From Sideroxyarcus sp. (lineage in GTDB: Bacteria; Pseudomonadota; Gammaproteobacteria; Burkholderiales; Gallionellaceae): 64,000 nt of DNA. The position numbers were made by a program, and so were the translations under genes. The notes beneath the pieces were generated by a model. It was not told where the DNA came from. It was given only the letters and a program-made list of their open reading frames with translations, and ran no database searches. The stretch is taken from assembly GCA_030652215.1 (NCBI GenBank), contig JAUSBC010000119.1, forward strand, positions 1-64,000, in the 5' to 3' direction. Shown here one piece after another: positions 33,829 to 41,900 of this stretch (position 1 is the stretch's first letter; every line of letters begins with the position of its first letter).

Positions 33829-35844
33829 TCATTCCTTGATACACACCCGGTTGCGCCCCGAGTACTTTGCCGCATACAACGCCTCGTCGGCGCGCTTGAG
33901 CATGTCTCCCACACCGGCATCTGCCGCATCCAAAGTCGCAACCCCTATCGACACGGTGAAGGAGATGGACACTTCATTTTCAAGTTGCACCACCGTGGCT
34001 GCAGCCGCTTCGCGCAGACGTTCTGCCGCCTCCCGCGCCTGCGCGCCGTTTGCTTCCGGCATCAGGATGGAAAACTCTTCGCCGCCGAGACGGCCGACGA
34101 TGTCGATCTCGCGCACTGCCTGAAGGCAGACTGCGCTCAGCAACTGCAGGACAATGTCACCCGAATGGTGTCCATAGGTGTCGTTGATGGCCTTGAAGTG
34201 ATCAACATCCAGCATGAGTATGGCCAATGGCTTGCGGTAACGCCGGGTGCGCACGATTTCCTGCTCGGCCAACTCGTAGAAATGGCGCCTGTTGTTCAAC
34301 CCGGTCAGCGCATCTGTTTGCGCCCGCTTTTCCAGTTCAAGTTCGAAATTCTTTCGTTCGGTAATGTCGTGAAATGCGACGACAATCCCCGCAGCATCGC
34401 GGGCCTTGATGATCGCTGATACACTTACCGAGATCGGCAATATCTGTCCATTCTTGCACTTGAACGCCTCTTCCACTGCGCGGTAGGTGGTTCCGGTCTG
34501 CGCCACTCGCAGCAGGTTGCACTCGTCCCTGCTGCAAGGCGAGCCGTCTCCGCGAACATGGAACAGATCATGCATGTCCGAGCCGAGAAGTTCGTGCTCG
34601 CTGTAGCCCAACAGGAGACTGGCTTCGGGATTGGCAAATGTGATTTTGCCGTTCCGGTCGGCAACCAGCAATCCGTCGCTCATGGTGAGGGTGATCTCGC
34701 GCAAACGTTCCTCGTCTTCTTTCAATCTGGCTCGCGCCTGCATGCGGCTTAACCTGAAATAGGCGATTGCCAGGGAGCCGAACGCGAGAAGGAGATAGCT
34801 GACGCCAAACAGGATGACTCTTCCTGTCCGATTGCTTTCGAATGCACCGGCAATTCCCTCATCGGGTGTGAACGAAACAATTTTCCAGTTGTATTCATCC
34901 CCCGTCAGTTCCCGGCGGCTGGACGAGCGCGGCAACGGTGATCCGGTAGAGGAATGTTGCCCGGCCTGCAGCGGATATACCGTGGCGTAAACATACAGCC
35001 CCTGTTGCGTTTGCAGTGCGCCGCTATCGCCGGCCGATATCGCGCGCCATGCGGCGGCATGTTCCTGTCCGAATTTGCGCTCCGGCTTGCCCAGCATGAA
35101 ACCCCATTCGTCTTCGTGCTTTGGGCTGCTTAACCAGTAGCCATCGCGGTTGAGCAGCATGCCGCTGCGCTGATCATCCAGCCGCATGGCATTGCGAAAG
35201 TGGCCAAGCAAGTCTTCGCCAAAGTAGTTGAGCAGGATAATCCCGCGCTTGCGGCCGGCGCTATCGAATACCGGTGTACCGAAACGGATCATGGGCTTGT
35301 AGGGGATCTCCAACTGATCGTGCTCGATATTCAAATCCATAGGCGAGACGAACACCTCGTTGCGTTCCAGCCTGATGCTGTCGCGGAAGAAATACCGTTG
35401 AGATTTGTCCTGCAGTTGATCGTGCGGAATGATAGAAGGACTGCCCGCATTGAAGTTGACGCGGATAACCTCGCGGCCGGACGCATCCAGATAGCGCACC
35501 TGGTCGTAGCACCCTTTGGCTCTGGCCAATGACAGAAACAGTTGCGCCAGATCATCGGTTCGCCCCGCACTGCTGCCGTCCAGGTAATGGCGAAGTACAG
35601 GGGTTGAGGCAAGAAGAAGCAGGTCTGAGGTGACCGACGAAAAATCCTGCGTCACCAGATTCTTCGCAATTTCGATGCGCGCCGTTTCCCTCACTTTGGC
35701 CAGCTCAATCCGATCCTGCGCATCGAGATGCAAGTTGGTGGCGATGGCAATGGTCAGTATCGTAGCAGAGGCCAGGTAAAGAAAAGCAAATTGCCGCAAC
35801 AGCAGGGGGTTGCGGAAAATTGCAGCCGTACGCAAAAGATACAT
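33829..35844 (-). CDS. Diguanylate cyclase with periplasmic sensor and PAS
   Basis: The product has 671 residues from 35844, where GGAGGG lies 4 bases upstream. Order: membrane helix (about 12-32), a periplasmic Cache-like sensor (about 35-320), a second helix (about 330-352), a PAS domain (about 370-495, ITLTMSDGLLVADRNGKITF), then GGDEF. The active site is GGEEF in VGRLGGEEFSIL, and REID five residues before it is a classical inhibitory site, so it should make c-di-GMP with product inhibition. No EAL domain. Confidence 0.9.
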   Translation of the reverse strand: MYLLRTAAIFRNPLLLRQFAFLYLASATILTIAIATNLHLDAQDRIELAKVRETARIEIAKNLVTQDFSSVTSDLLLLASTPVLRHYLDGSSAGRTDDLAQLFLSLARAKGCYDQVRYLDASGREVIRVNFNAGSPSIIPHDQLQDKSQRYFFRDSIRLERNEVFVSPMDLNIEHDQLEIPYKPMIRFGTPVFDSAGRKRGIILLNYFGEDLLGHFRNAMRLDDQRSGMLLNRDGYWLSSPKHEDEWGFMLGKPERKFGQEHAAAWRAISAGDSGALQTQQGLYVYATVYPLQAGQHSSTGSPLPRSSSRRELTGDEYNWKIVSFTPDEGIAGAFESNRTGRVILFGVSYLLLAFGSLAIAYFRLSRMQARARLKEDEERLREITLTMSDGLLVADRNGKITFANPEASLLLGYSEHELLGSDMHDLFHVRGDGSPCSRDECNLLRVAQTGTTYRAVEEAFKCKNGQILPISVSVSAIIKARDAAGIVVAFHDITERKNFELELEKRAQTDALTGLNNRRHFYELAEQEIVRTRRYRKPLAILMLDVDHFKAINDTYGHHSGDIVLQLLSAVCLQAVREIDIVGRLGGEEFSILMPEANGAQAREAAERLREAAAATVVQLENEVSISFTVSIGVATLDAADAGVGDMLKRADEALYAAKYSGRNRVCIKE

Positions 35845-35987
35845 AAATCCCTCCGCTGCGACGCAGGCAGCTTCGTAAAGCAAGACTGACGAGTCCCGTA
35901 CGCCATCCAGCATTTGGCAGGTGTTGTATCGGTAAGGTCATCATACTCCAGGCGAATGACATAAGGATGCGCCCCTCTGTTAAATGG

Positions 35988-36008
35988 ACTCAAAGGGGCT
36001 GGGTTGGA
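35988..36008 (+). repeat. Dispersed repeat, short fragment
   Basis: ACTCAAAGGGGCTGGGTTGG matches the head of the dispersed CAAAGGGG family, 5' of a different palindromic element at 36096. It is on the plus strand, like all other copies. Confidence 0.4.
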
Positions 36009-36095
36009 GCGCGGGCCGTTCTGTCTGATTTCTGCCCTTGCGCTGGCATTCTGCAACAGGTTGATGCTGCGCTGATCGGGCAGGTGCCAAAGCTG

Positions 36096-36166
36096 CGTAG
36101 CCCGGATGCAATCCGGGCTTGCCATCAACGGGATCCCGGATTCCGCTGCGCTGCACCCGGGCTACG
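36096..36166. repeat. Palindromic GTAGCCCGGATG element
   Basis: The arms GTAGCCCGGATGCAATCCGG and CTGCACCCGGGCTAC are imperfect inverted repeats. A truncated copy is at 41436-41472. Such CGTAGCCCGGATG palindromes are common in proteobacterial genomes. Confidence 0.6.
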
Positions 36167-36227
36167 CTGCTAAACCGACTCGCAGTTGCGATTGCAGATG
36201 AGATGGTTCGATAACTTTCGCGGCGGA

Positions 36228-36704
36228 TCACTCCTGCCGCTGGTAACGGCCGACGAGTTCGGTGCGGCCGATTACATGGCCTTTCATCGCGGCTTCCAGC
36301 GCGACCTTGGTGGGCGACTTCAGGTCCGGCAATACGACATCGAGTGCAAACAGTTTGAAATAGTAACGATGATTGCCTGTTGGCGGACAAGGCCCGCCGT
36401 AGCCGGTTTCGTGCCAGTCGTTCGTTCCCTGCAGCGTGCCGGGCGGCAGCGCATCGGTGTCGACGGCTTCGTGCAAGCCGTGAGTATTGGGCGGAATGTT
36501 GTACAGCAGCCAGTGCACCCACGTCATCCTGGGCGCCTTGGGATCGGGCGCATCCGGGTCGTCGACGATCAGCACCAGGCTTTTTGCCTTGTCCGGCACG
36601 CCGCGCCAACTCAGCGGCGGAGAAACGTTCTTGCCGTCGCATGTATTGCGCGCCGAAAGGGCGCCGTTGTGCAAGAAAGATGTCGACGTGAGGGTGAACG
36701 GCAT
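36228..36704 (-). CDS. YbhB/YbcL-type PEBP family protein
   Basis: The product has 158 residues from 36704, after AAGGAGA. It belongs to the phosphatidylethanolamine-binding protein family (Raf kinase inhibitor-like): CDGKNVSPPLSWRGVP, DDPDAPDPKAPRMTWVHWLLYNIP with the D-P-D-x-P and H-W ligand-pocket residues, and GYGGPCPPTGNHRYYFKLFALD. It has no signal peptide. The bacterial role is unclear. A further in-frame ATG upstream is not backed by a ribosome binding site. Confidence 0.9.
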   Translation of the reverse strand: MPFTLTSTSFLHNGALSARNTCDGKNVSPPLSWRGVPDKAKSLVLIVDDPDAPDPKAPRMTWVHWLLYNIPPNTHGLHEAVDTDALPPGTLQGTNDWHETGYGGPCPPTGNHRYYFKLFALDVVLPDLKSPTKVALEAAMKGHVIGRTELVGRYQRQE

Positions 36705-36906
36705 TTTGGTCTCCTTGTCCGGGAACGAAGCTGTTCGTCCGGTTCGACTTCCCGCGACGTTGTTGGTTCTGACCTCCATTTCGCGCAACGCCAAATCTCC
36801 ACAACAATTCCTGCGGTGAACCATCGCGCAGCGGCTGAAGTCTTAGTAACGCATTCAATGCTTTGGCGCGTCCTCTTTTTCGGAAACATCCACCACGGAG
36901 GCGATC

Positions 36907-37908
36907 ATGACAAAAACCATAAGCCGGGAAATTCTTCTCGCTTCACGCCCCACGGGATTGCCCACCCCAGCCAACTTTGCTCTCGTTGAACACGAACTGC
37001 CGCCGCTGCAGGATGGTCAGGTACTGGTGCGCAATCTCTACATGTCGGTGGACCCGTATATGCGCGGCCGCATGAACGAGGGCAAATCGTACGTTCCGCA
37101 ATTCGAGATCGGCCAGCCGCTGGATGGCGGCGCAGTAGGTGAAGTGGTCGAGTCGCGCGCCGGGGGATTCAAGGCGGGTGATGCCGTCACTTCACGCATG
37201 GGCTGGCGGGAATTTTTCATCGCCGCGCCCGGGGATTTGCATCCGGTCGACCGCGCAATCCAGCCACTCTCGGTCTACCTGGGCGCGCTGGGCATGACGG
37301 GCATGACCGCATGGGCCGGGTTGAATCTGGTGGATGTGAAAGCCGGCGACGTCGTCTACATTTCCGGCGCAGCCGGTGCGGTGGGCAGCGTGGCCGGGCA
37401 GCTTGCGAAATTGCGCGGGTGCAGAGTCATCGGCTCTGCAGGCTCGGTCGAGAAGCTCGCGTTTCTGCTGGAGGAATGCGGGTTCGATGCAGCGTTCAAT
37501 TACAAAACCGGCACCATACTTGATCACCTGAAACTGGCCGCGCCGGACGGAATAGATGTGTATTTTGATTGCGTGGGCGGCGAGGCGCTCGAAGCCGCGC
37601 TGTCGGCGCTGCGCGTGCACGGCCGCATCGTCGCCTGCGGCGCCATTTCCGGCTACAACAGCGAGAAGCCGCTGCCCGGCCCTTCCAACCTGTTCAACGT
37701 GACGACCAAGCGCCTCACGATCAAGGGTCTGCTGGTGATGGATTGGCTGGGACACCAGGCCGAATTCGAAAAGGAAGTAGGCGGATATTTTCTGGCGGGC
37801 ATGCTGAAGCACCGCGAGACGGTGGTGGAAGGAATCGACCATGCTGTAGATGCTTTCATCGGCCTGTTCCATGGCAAGAACATCGGCAAGATGGTGGTGA
37901 AGTTGTAG
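36907..37908 (+). CDS. NADPH-dependent reductase of the CurA/PTGR type
   Basis: The product has 333 residues. It is a medium-chain dehydrogenase without zinc ligands: SVDPYMRGRMNEG and FDCVGGEALEA are hallmarks of the CurA/leukotriene-B4-dehydrogenase branch, and GAAGAVGS (154-161) is the NADPH loop. It reduces alpha,beta-unsaturated carbonyls or similar enones in the cytoplasm; the native substrate is unknown. GGAGG lies 5-6 bases before the ATG. It is divergent from the PEBP gene. Confidence 0.9.
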   Translation: MTKTISREILLASRPTGLPTPANFALVEHELPPLQDGQVLVRNLYMSVDPYMRGRMNEGKSYVPQFEIGQPLDGGAVGEVVESRAGGFKAGDAVTSRMGWREFFIAAPGDLHPVDRAIQPLSVYLGALGMTGMTAWAGLNLVDVKAGDVVYISGAAGAVGSVAGQLAKLRGCRVIGSAGSVEKLAFLLEECGFDAAFNYKTGTILDHLKLAAPDGIDVYFDCVGGEALEAALSALRVHGRIVACGAISGYNSEKPLPGPSNLFNVTTKRLTIKGLLVMDWLGHQAEFEKEVGGYFLAGMLKHRETVVEGIDHAVDAFIGLFHGKNIGKMVVKL

Positions 37909-38232
37909 CGCTGTGCCCGCACGCTATCCACAGCTTGCGCTGCGTCGCATAGGCCAAACGCCGATGGCCTGCCTTCCGTTGCACCTAGTACGAATGCGCT
38001 TGTGCGCCGATATGTTTTTCTGCTCCCCAAGGCAAGAATGCGCACACGTACACCGCTGCCGGCGTGCGCAATAACAATACTGGCTCCCCGCAACCACATA
38101 TTAGCCGCGACAAGCCCGGTCTTTCTTGCACTGGGACTGATCGCGCGCGAGCGCCCCCCGTAGCGCAGAGCCGGGTTCGACTGCTGTTCCGGTTGTGCAT
38201 GGCAATGCGCAATACCCTATTGGAGATATGGC
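37909..38232. other. Gene-free stretch
   Basis: No gene is seen in these 324 bases. GGCCAAACGCCGATGGCC (37952 on) is a degenerate relative of the ATTGGC...GCCAAT palindrome of the dispersed repeat. No other clear structure. Confidence 0.35.
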
Positions 38233-39672
38233 ATGGCATTCCGCACACTTCACCCTGAACGGTTTTTGTTGCTTGCGCTGCTCACACTGGTCAGCGCCTG
38301 CGGCGGAACCGGCGGCTATGGAAGCAGCACGCCGGCCACCGGCGCGATTGCCGTTTCGATCAGCGGTTTGCCGGCGGGCCTGGACGCGTCTGTCGAGATT
38401 GGTGGACCCGATGGCTTTGTTCAAAACGTTCCCGCCACGCAAACCGTCGGCAATCTGGCACCCGGCACTTATACGATCGCGGCAAGCAGCGTGCTATCCG
38501 GCACCAGCGTGTTCGGACCGAATGCGGACAGCCAGTCTGTCGAGGTTGGCGCCGGAGCCACCGCAACTGCGGGCGTCGACTACACGGTCACATTGTCGCT
38601 GCGTCTCGCATTGCAGGAAGTCGCTGCAGGACTGGCTGCGCCTCTGTTCCTGACCGCGCCTGCCGGCGACGCGCGCCTGTTCATCGTCGAGCGTGCAGGC
38701 AGCATTCGCATCGTGCAGAACGGCCTTGTACTGGCCGCCCCGTTCCTGGATATCAGTACGCGCGTACGCACCGACGGTGAGCGCGGCCTGCTGTCCATGG
38801 CATTCGATCCGCAATACGCGAGCAACGGTTTCTTTTTCGTCTATTTTATCGACCTGAACGGTGACATCGCCATCGAACGCTTCAGCGTTTCCGCCGGCGA
38901 CGCCAACCAGGCCGATGCCGCATCGTCGCTGCCCATCCTCACCATTCCCCACCGCGATTTTTCCAATCACAACGGAGGGCTGGTCGCCTTCGGGCCGGAC
39001 GGATTTCTGTACATCGGCACCGGCGACGGCGGGGGCGGCGGCGACCCGCTTAACAACGGACAGAATCTCGATGCACTGCTCGGCAAACTGCTGCGCATCG
39101 ACGTGAGCAATGCCGGCGCCGCGCAGCCCTACGCCATTCCTCCGCTCAACCCGTTCGCGGGCCAGCCCGGACGGCGCGGCGAGATCTGGGCCTACGGCCT
39201 GCGCAATCCGTGGCGCTATGCCTTCGACGAAGCAACGGGCTTGCTCTATATCGCCGATGTCGGGCAGAACCGGATCGAGGAAGTGAATGTAGCGACTGCG
39301 GCAAGCGCGGGCATCAACTACGGCTGGAACATTACCGAAGGCACGCTGTGTTTCCCCGGCGATCCGTGCAGCAAGCAGGGCATGATGTTGCCGGTGCTGG
39401 AGTACGCCCACGATGCCAGCGGCGGTTGTTCCGTCACGGGCGGCCGCGTTTACCGTGGCAGTGCGATTCCGGAGTTGCAGGGCCGCTATCTGTATTCCGA
39501 TTTTTGCAGCGGCTGGCTGCGCAGTTTCGTGCACAGCCACGGCAGCGCGATCGAGCGGATAGACTGGAACATCCCCAACGCGGGTTCGGTTTTTTCCTTC
39601 GGCGAGGACGCGCAAAAGGAGTTGTACATGCTCACGGCAACCGGGCAGGTGTTCAAGATTGTCCGCCAGTGA
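38233..39672 (+). CDS. Sugar-dehydrogenase-like lipoprotein
   Basis: The product has 479 residues. The signal ends TLVSAC followed by GGTGG; GGAG precedes the ATG. Residues of about 35-115 form a small beta domain (prealbumin-like), then a six-bladed propeller of the glucose/sorbosone dehydrogenase family: FIVERAGSIRIV, RGLLSMAFDPQY, SNHNGGLVAFGPDGFLYIGT, GEIWAYGLRNPWRYAF, and NYGWNITEG. The SNHNGG His is the usual catalytic base and the NPWR segment is in the PQQ pocket. Many such proteins act on sugars or aldehydes with PQQ; cofactor use is not proven. Confidence 0.85.
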   Translation: MAFRTLHPERFLLLALLTLVSACGGTGGYGSSTPATGAIAVSISGLPAGLDASVEIGGPDGFVQNVPATQTVGNLAPGTYTIAASSVLSGTSVFGPNADSQSVEVGAGATATAGVDYTVTLSLRLALQEVAAGLAAPLFLTAPAGDARLFIVERAGSIRIVQNGLVLAAPFLDISTRVRTDGERGLLSMAFDPQYASNGFFFVYFIDLNGDIAIERFSVSAGDANQADAASSLPILTIPHRDFSNHNGGLVAFGPDGFLYIGTGDGGGGGDPLNNGQNLDALLGKLLRIDVSNAGAAQPYAIPPLNPFAGQPGRRGEIWAYGLRNPWRYAFDEATGLLYIADVGQNRIEEVNVATAASAGINYGWNITEGTLCFPGDPCSKQGMMLPVLEYAHDASGGCSVTGGRVYRGSAIPELQGRYLYSDFCSGWLRSFVHSHGSAIERIDWNIPNAGSVFSFGEDAQKELYMLTATGQVFKIVRQ

Positions 39673-39732
39673 TCGTCCGCAATGCTCGCTCTTTGCTGCC
39701 CCCGATTCCACCCGCCACGGCAACACTTCCAC

Positions 39733-39770
39733 TCTGCCGCATAACACCTGGCTGGCTGGTGTTATGGCAG
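39733..39770 (+). terminator. Long hairpin after sugar-dehydrogenase-like gene
   Basis: The arms CTGCCGCATAACACC and GGTGTTATGGCAG pair with one bulged base around TGGCTGGCT. It lies 60 bp after the stop codon and 160 bp before hsp20. No T-run follows. Confidence 0.5.
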
Positions 39771-39932
39771 AACTTTGGGTGCGGCAATGCACTCAAAGGA
39801 TGTGAAAGAGGTAATTGCAGTCACATCGTGAAAGACTGCAGAACGTGGCGGTGCGGCCGGAGACAGTTACACCGTGCAACACCTGACGGAGTCGTCTGCC
39901 GTCGGCTGACCGCCTTAGCAAGGAGTGCAATC

Positions 39933-40388
39933 ATGAGCAATCTAACTCGTTATAGCCCGTTGAGCGACGTCGCACGTTTCGACCCGCTCATGGACATAGA
40001 TAATTTGCTTGATCGGTTTGCCGCTACCGCACTGCGTCCGAGTTGGCCGGAGTGGGGGTATGTCGAACCGAAGTTCAAAATGGATATTGCCGACGTCGGC
40101 ACCGAATATTTCGTGAAGGCGGATATCCCCGGCGTGAAGAAGGATGACATCCATGTAAGTATCGATGGCAATCTGGTTACGATCAGTGCCGAAATCAAGC
40201 ATGAACTTGAAACTGAGGAAGGCAAGATGCTGCGTAGTGAGCGTTGCTACGGCAAGACCATGCGCAGCTTCAGGCTTGATGACGAAGTGATCGAGGACAA
40301 GGCAAGCGCCAAGTATGTGGACGGCGTGCTTGAACTCAAGTTGCCAAAGAAGAGCGTAACTGCCCATAAGGAGTTGGCCATTTCTTAA
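39933..40388 (+). CDS. Hsp20/alpha-crystallin small heat-shock protein
   Basis: The product has 151 residues. The ATG at 39933 follows AAGGAGTGC. The alpha-crystallin domain (about 48-145) includes FKMDIADVGTEYFVKADIPG, VKKDDIHVSIDGNLVTISAE and SFRLDDEVIEDKASAKYVDG, and ends in VLELKLPKK. It is an ATP-independent holdase that binds unfolding proteins. It stands alone; the 5' region holds no clear CIRCE or ROSE-type element. Confidence 0.9.
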   Translation: MSNLTRYSPLSDVARFDPLMDIDNLLDRFAATALRPSWPEWGYVEPKFKMDIADVGTEYFVKADIPGVKKDDIHVSIDGNLVTISAEIKHELETEEGKMLRSERCYGKTMRSFRLDDEVIEDKASAKYVDGVLELKLPKKSVTAHKELAIS

Positions 40389-40421
40389 ATAAGAAGAGTC
40401 GGCGCGACAGCTACCTCACGG

Positions 40422-40440
40422 TGCGGACACAATGTCCGCA
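40422..40440. repeat. Short perfect palindrome
   Basis: TGCGGACA-CAA-TGTCCGCA, just downstream of hsp20. It may stabilise the mRNA end or bind a protein. Confidence 0.4.
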
Positions 40441-40445
40441 CATAC

Positions 40446-40490
40446 AAATCACCGGTATATCGCAGTTTGATGTGCCGGTGATTTTCATTT
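40446..40490 (+). terminator. Probable hsp20 terminator
   Basis: Arms AAATCACCGG (40446-40455) and CCGGTGATTT (40475-40484) are perfect, with TCATTT after. The loop is 19 bases. On both strands the stem is flanked by A/T, so it could work in both directions. Confidence 0.55.
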
Positions 40491-40737
40491 GGGCGCCGCA
40501 AATTGCCCCGCCCGTGTCGCGAGTGCAAAGCCGGATTTCGATAGGGGCTATTGCCCGTCCCGAATGGGTTTTTACGCACTTCCTTTTTAGGGTTTCACCC
40601 CAGAGCCTTTTTGCATTTGCGTGGCAATAATTCACTCAGGCGTCGAGAGGGTATTTCATATCCGATCACATTGTCGCCCCCGGCATTGCGGCGCCGTTGC
40701 GCTTGAGCGATTCCGGGGTATGAGTACGGAGGCCGCC
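40491..40737. other. Gene-free stretch before CbiM-like gene
   Basis: Apart from a low-support Cys-rich minus-strand frame (see rejected items), nothing is seen. The gene that follows has its ribosome binding site at about 40728-40732. Confidence 0.35.
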
Positions 40738-41406
40738 ATGAATCTGCCCGCCCAATTGTTCAGCAGCGACTGGTTGTGGATGACCAACCTGCTGTATGCG
40801 TATTTCTTCTATCGTGCCGCGCGCAATGCGCCCTGGCGCGCGTTGCTGGATAACGCCGTCATGGTGAACGCGCTGGTCGGACTGCTGATGTTCACGTTCG
40901 TCTTCTGGCAGCTCAATGCGGGCATCCGGCCCGGCTTCAGTTTCCATGTGCTGGGCTCGACGCTGTTCATGCTGATGTTCGGCTGGCAGATTGCCGCCGT
41001 TTCCATCACGCTGGTCATGCTCAGCACCTGGCTGCGCACGGATACGGGTTTGGTCACGCTCGGCCTCAACGGATTGCTGATGGTGGCCATCCCCGTGCTT
41101 TTCAGCGAGTGGCTGTTGCGCTTCAGCAAACAGCACTTGCCGAAAAATCTGGCTCTGTTCGTGCTGTGGAACGGCTTCGCGTGCGGCGCCTTCGTGATCG
41201 TGCTGAATACGCTGGCGACCTCGCTGTTGCTGATGGCCTTCAGCAGCTACACCTGGCCCGACATCCGGATGCATTACCTCTTCAGCGCACCGCTCATCGC
41301 GTATGTGGAAGGGTTCACCACCGGCATCATGATCACGGCTTTCACCGTGTTCCAGCCGCAAGCCGTAATGAATTTCAGCGACAAGGAATATTTGACCGGC
41401 AAGTAG
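40738..41406 (+). CDS. CbiM/NikM-like membrane protein
   Basis: The product has 222 residues from the ATG at 40738 (GGAGG 6 bases upstream). It has about six membrane helices and resembles the S-component of energy-coupling cobalt/nickel importers: FSFHVLGSTLFMLMFGWQIAA, LVTLGLNGLLMVAIPV and LATSLLLMAF. In CbiM/NikM the mature N-terminus with His2 binds the metal; here the start is MNLPAQLF, without that His, while the His in FSFHVLG is kept. No ATPase or T-component is adjacent, so metal import is uncertain. Confidence 0.7.
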   Translation: MNLPAQLFSSDWLWMTNLLYAYFFYRAARNAPWRALLDNAVMVNALVGLLMFTFVFWQLNAGIRPGFSFHVLGSTLFMLMFGWQIAAVSITLVMLSTWLRTDTGLVTLGLNGLLMVAIPVLFSEWLLRFSKQHLPKNLALFVLWNGFACGAFVIVLNTLATSLLLMAFSSYTWPDIRMHYLFSAPLIAYVEGFTTGIMITAFTVFQPQAVMNFSDKEYLTGK

Positions 41407-41435
41407 TCGCCATCTCCCCGCGTCGGCGCACCAGC

Positions 41436-41472
41436 GTAGCCCGGATGCAATCCGGAACTGCACTTGCGCTAC
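41436..41472. repeat. Truncated GTAGCCCGGATG palindrome
   Basis: CGTAGCCCGGATGCAATCCGG is followed within 20 bases by TTGCGCTACGC. It is a shortened copy of the element at 36096-36166. Confidence 0.5.
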
Positions 41473-41618
41473 GCCGCGCTCCGTGTTGAGAATCATTTTC
41501 ATCAAATAAGTAATCCAGCGTATTGCTCCGGTATCTGGGCAAGCCTACTCTTTGTTCACATGACAGTTCCTGCAGCTCAAGCTTAGCCGACAGCATTCAA
41601 CGACAAGGGAGAATGGCC

Positions 41619-41876
41619 ATGATGAACAAGGAAGTCGTTCTGCATACGCTGAAATGCAGCCCCAACCAGTACCCGCAAATGCTTGACGAGAAGTTTCCGC
41701 ATGTACTGGAGCATGTGATCAGCCTCTGGGACACGCCCGATGCGGAGCCCTACTTCGCCGACTTGCTGCAACCCCTGTGCAGCGGCGGCAGATTCAACCG
41801 CGACGGTTTTCCCGACAGGGCGTGGATGGAGATATTGCAGCTGCAATTGCTCTACGGCAAACAGCACCCTCACTAA
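41619..41876 (+). CDS. Small conserved hypothetical protein
   Basis: The product has 85 residues. AAGGGAGA is placed 6-7 bases before the ATG at 41619 (other ATGs at 41613 and 41622). It is soluble and acidic: SPNQYPQMLDEKFPHVLEHVISLWDTPDAEPYFADLL then CSGGRFNRDGFPDRAWMEI. No domain is recognised. It lies tail-to-tail with the antiporter gene. Confidence 0.7.
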   Translation: MMNKEVVLHTLKCSPNQYPQMLDEKFPHVLEHVISLWDTPDAEPYFADLLQPLCSGGRFNRDGFPDRAWMEILQLQLLYGKQHPH

Positions 41877-41900
41877 AGTTGCCGGGCTTCCGCAGGCAAC

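Noticed and set aside
39210-39932. Long 5' extension of the hsp20 frame
   Set aside because: It overlaps the sugar-dehydrogenase-like gene in another frame; the ATG at 39933 has a strong ribosome binding site.
40411-40635. Cys-rich minus-strand frame (ends CMCGHCVRTVR)
   Set aside because: Zinc-ribbon-like spacing is tempting, but it runs through two perfect hairpins and has no ribosome binding site. Kept as non-coding.
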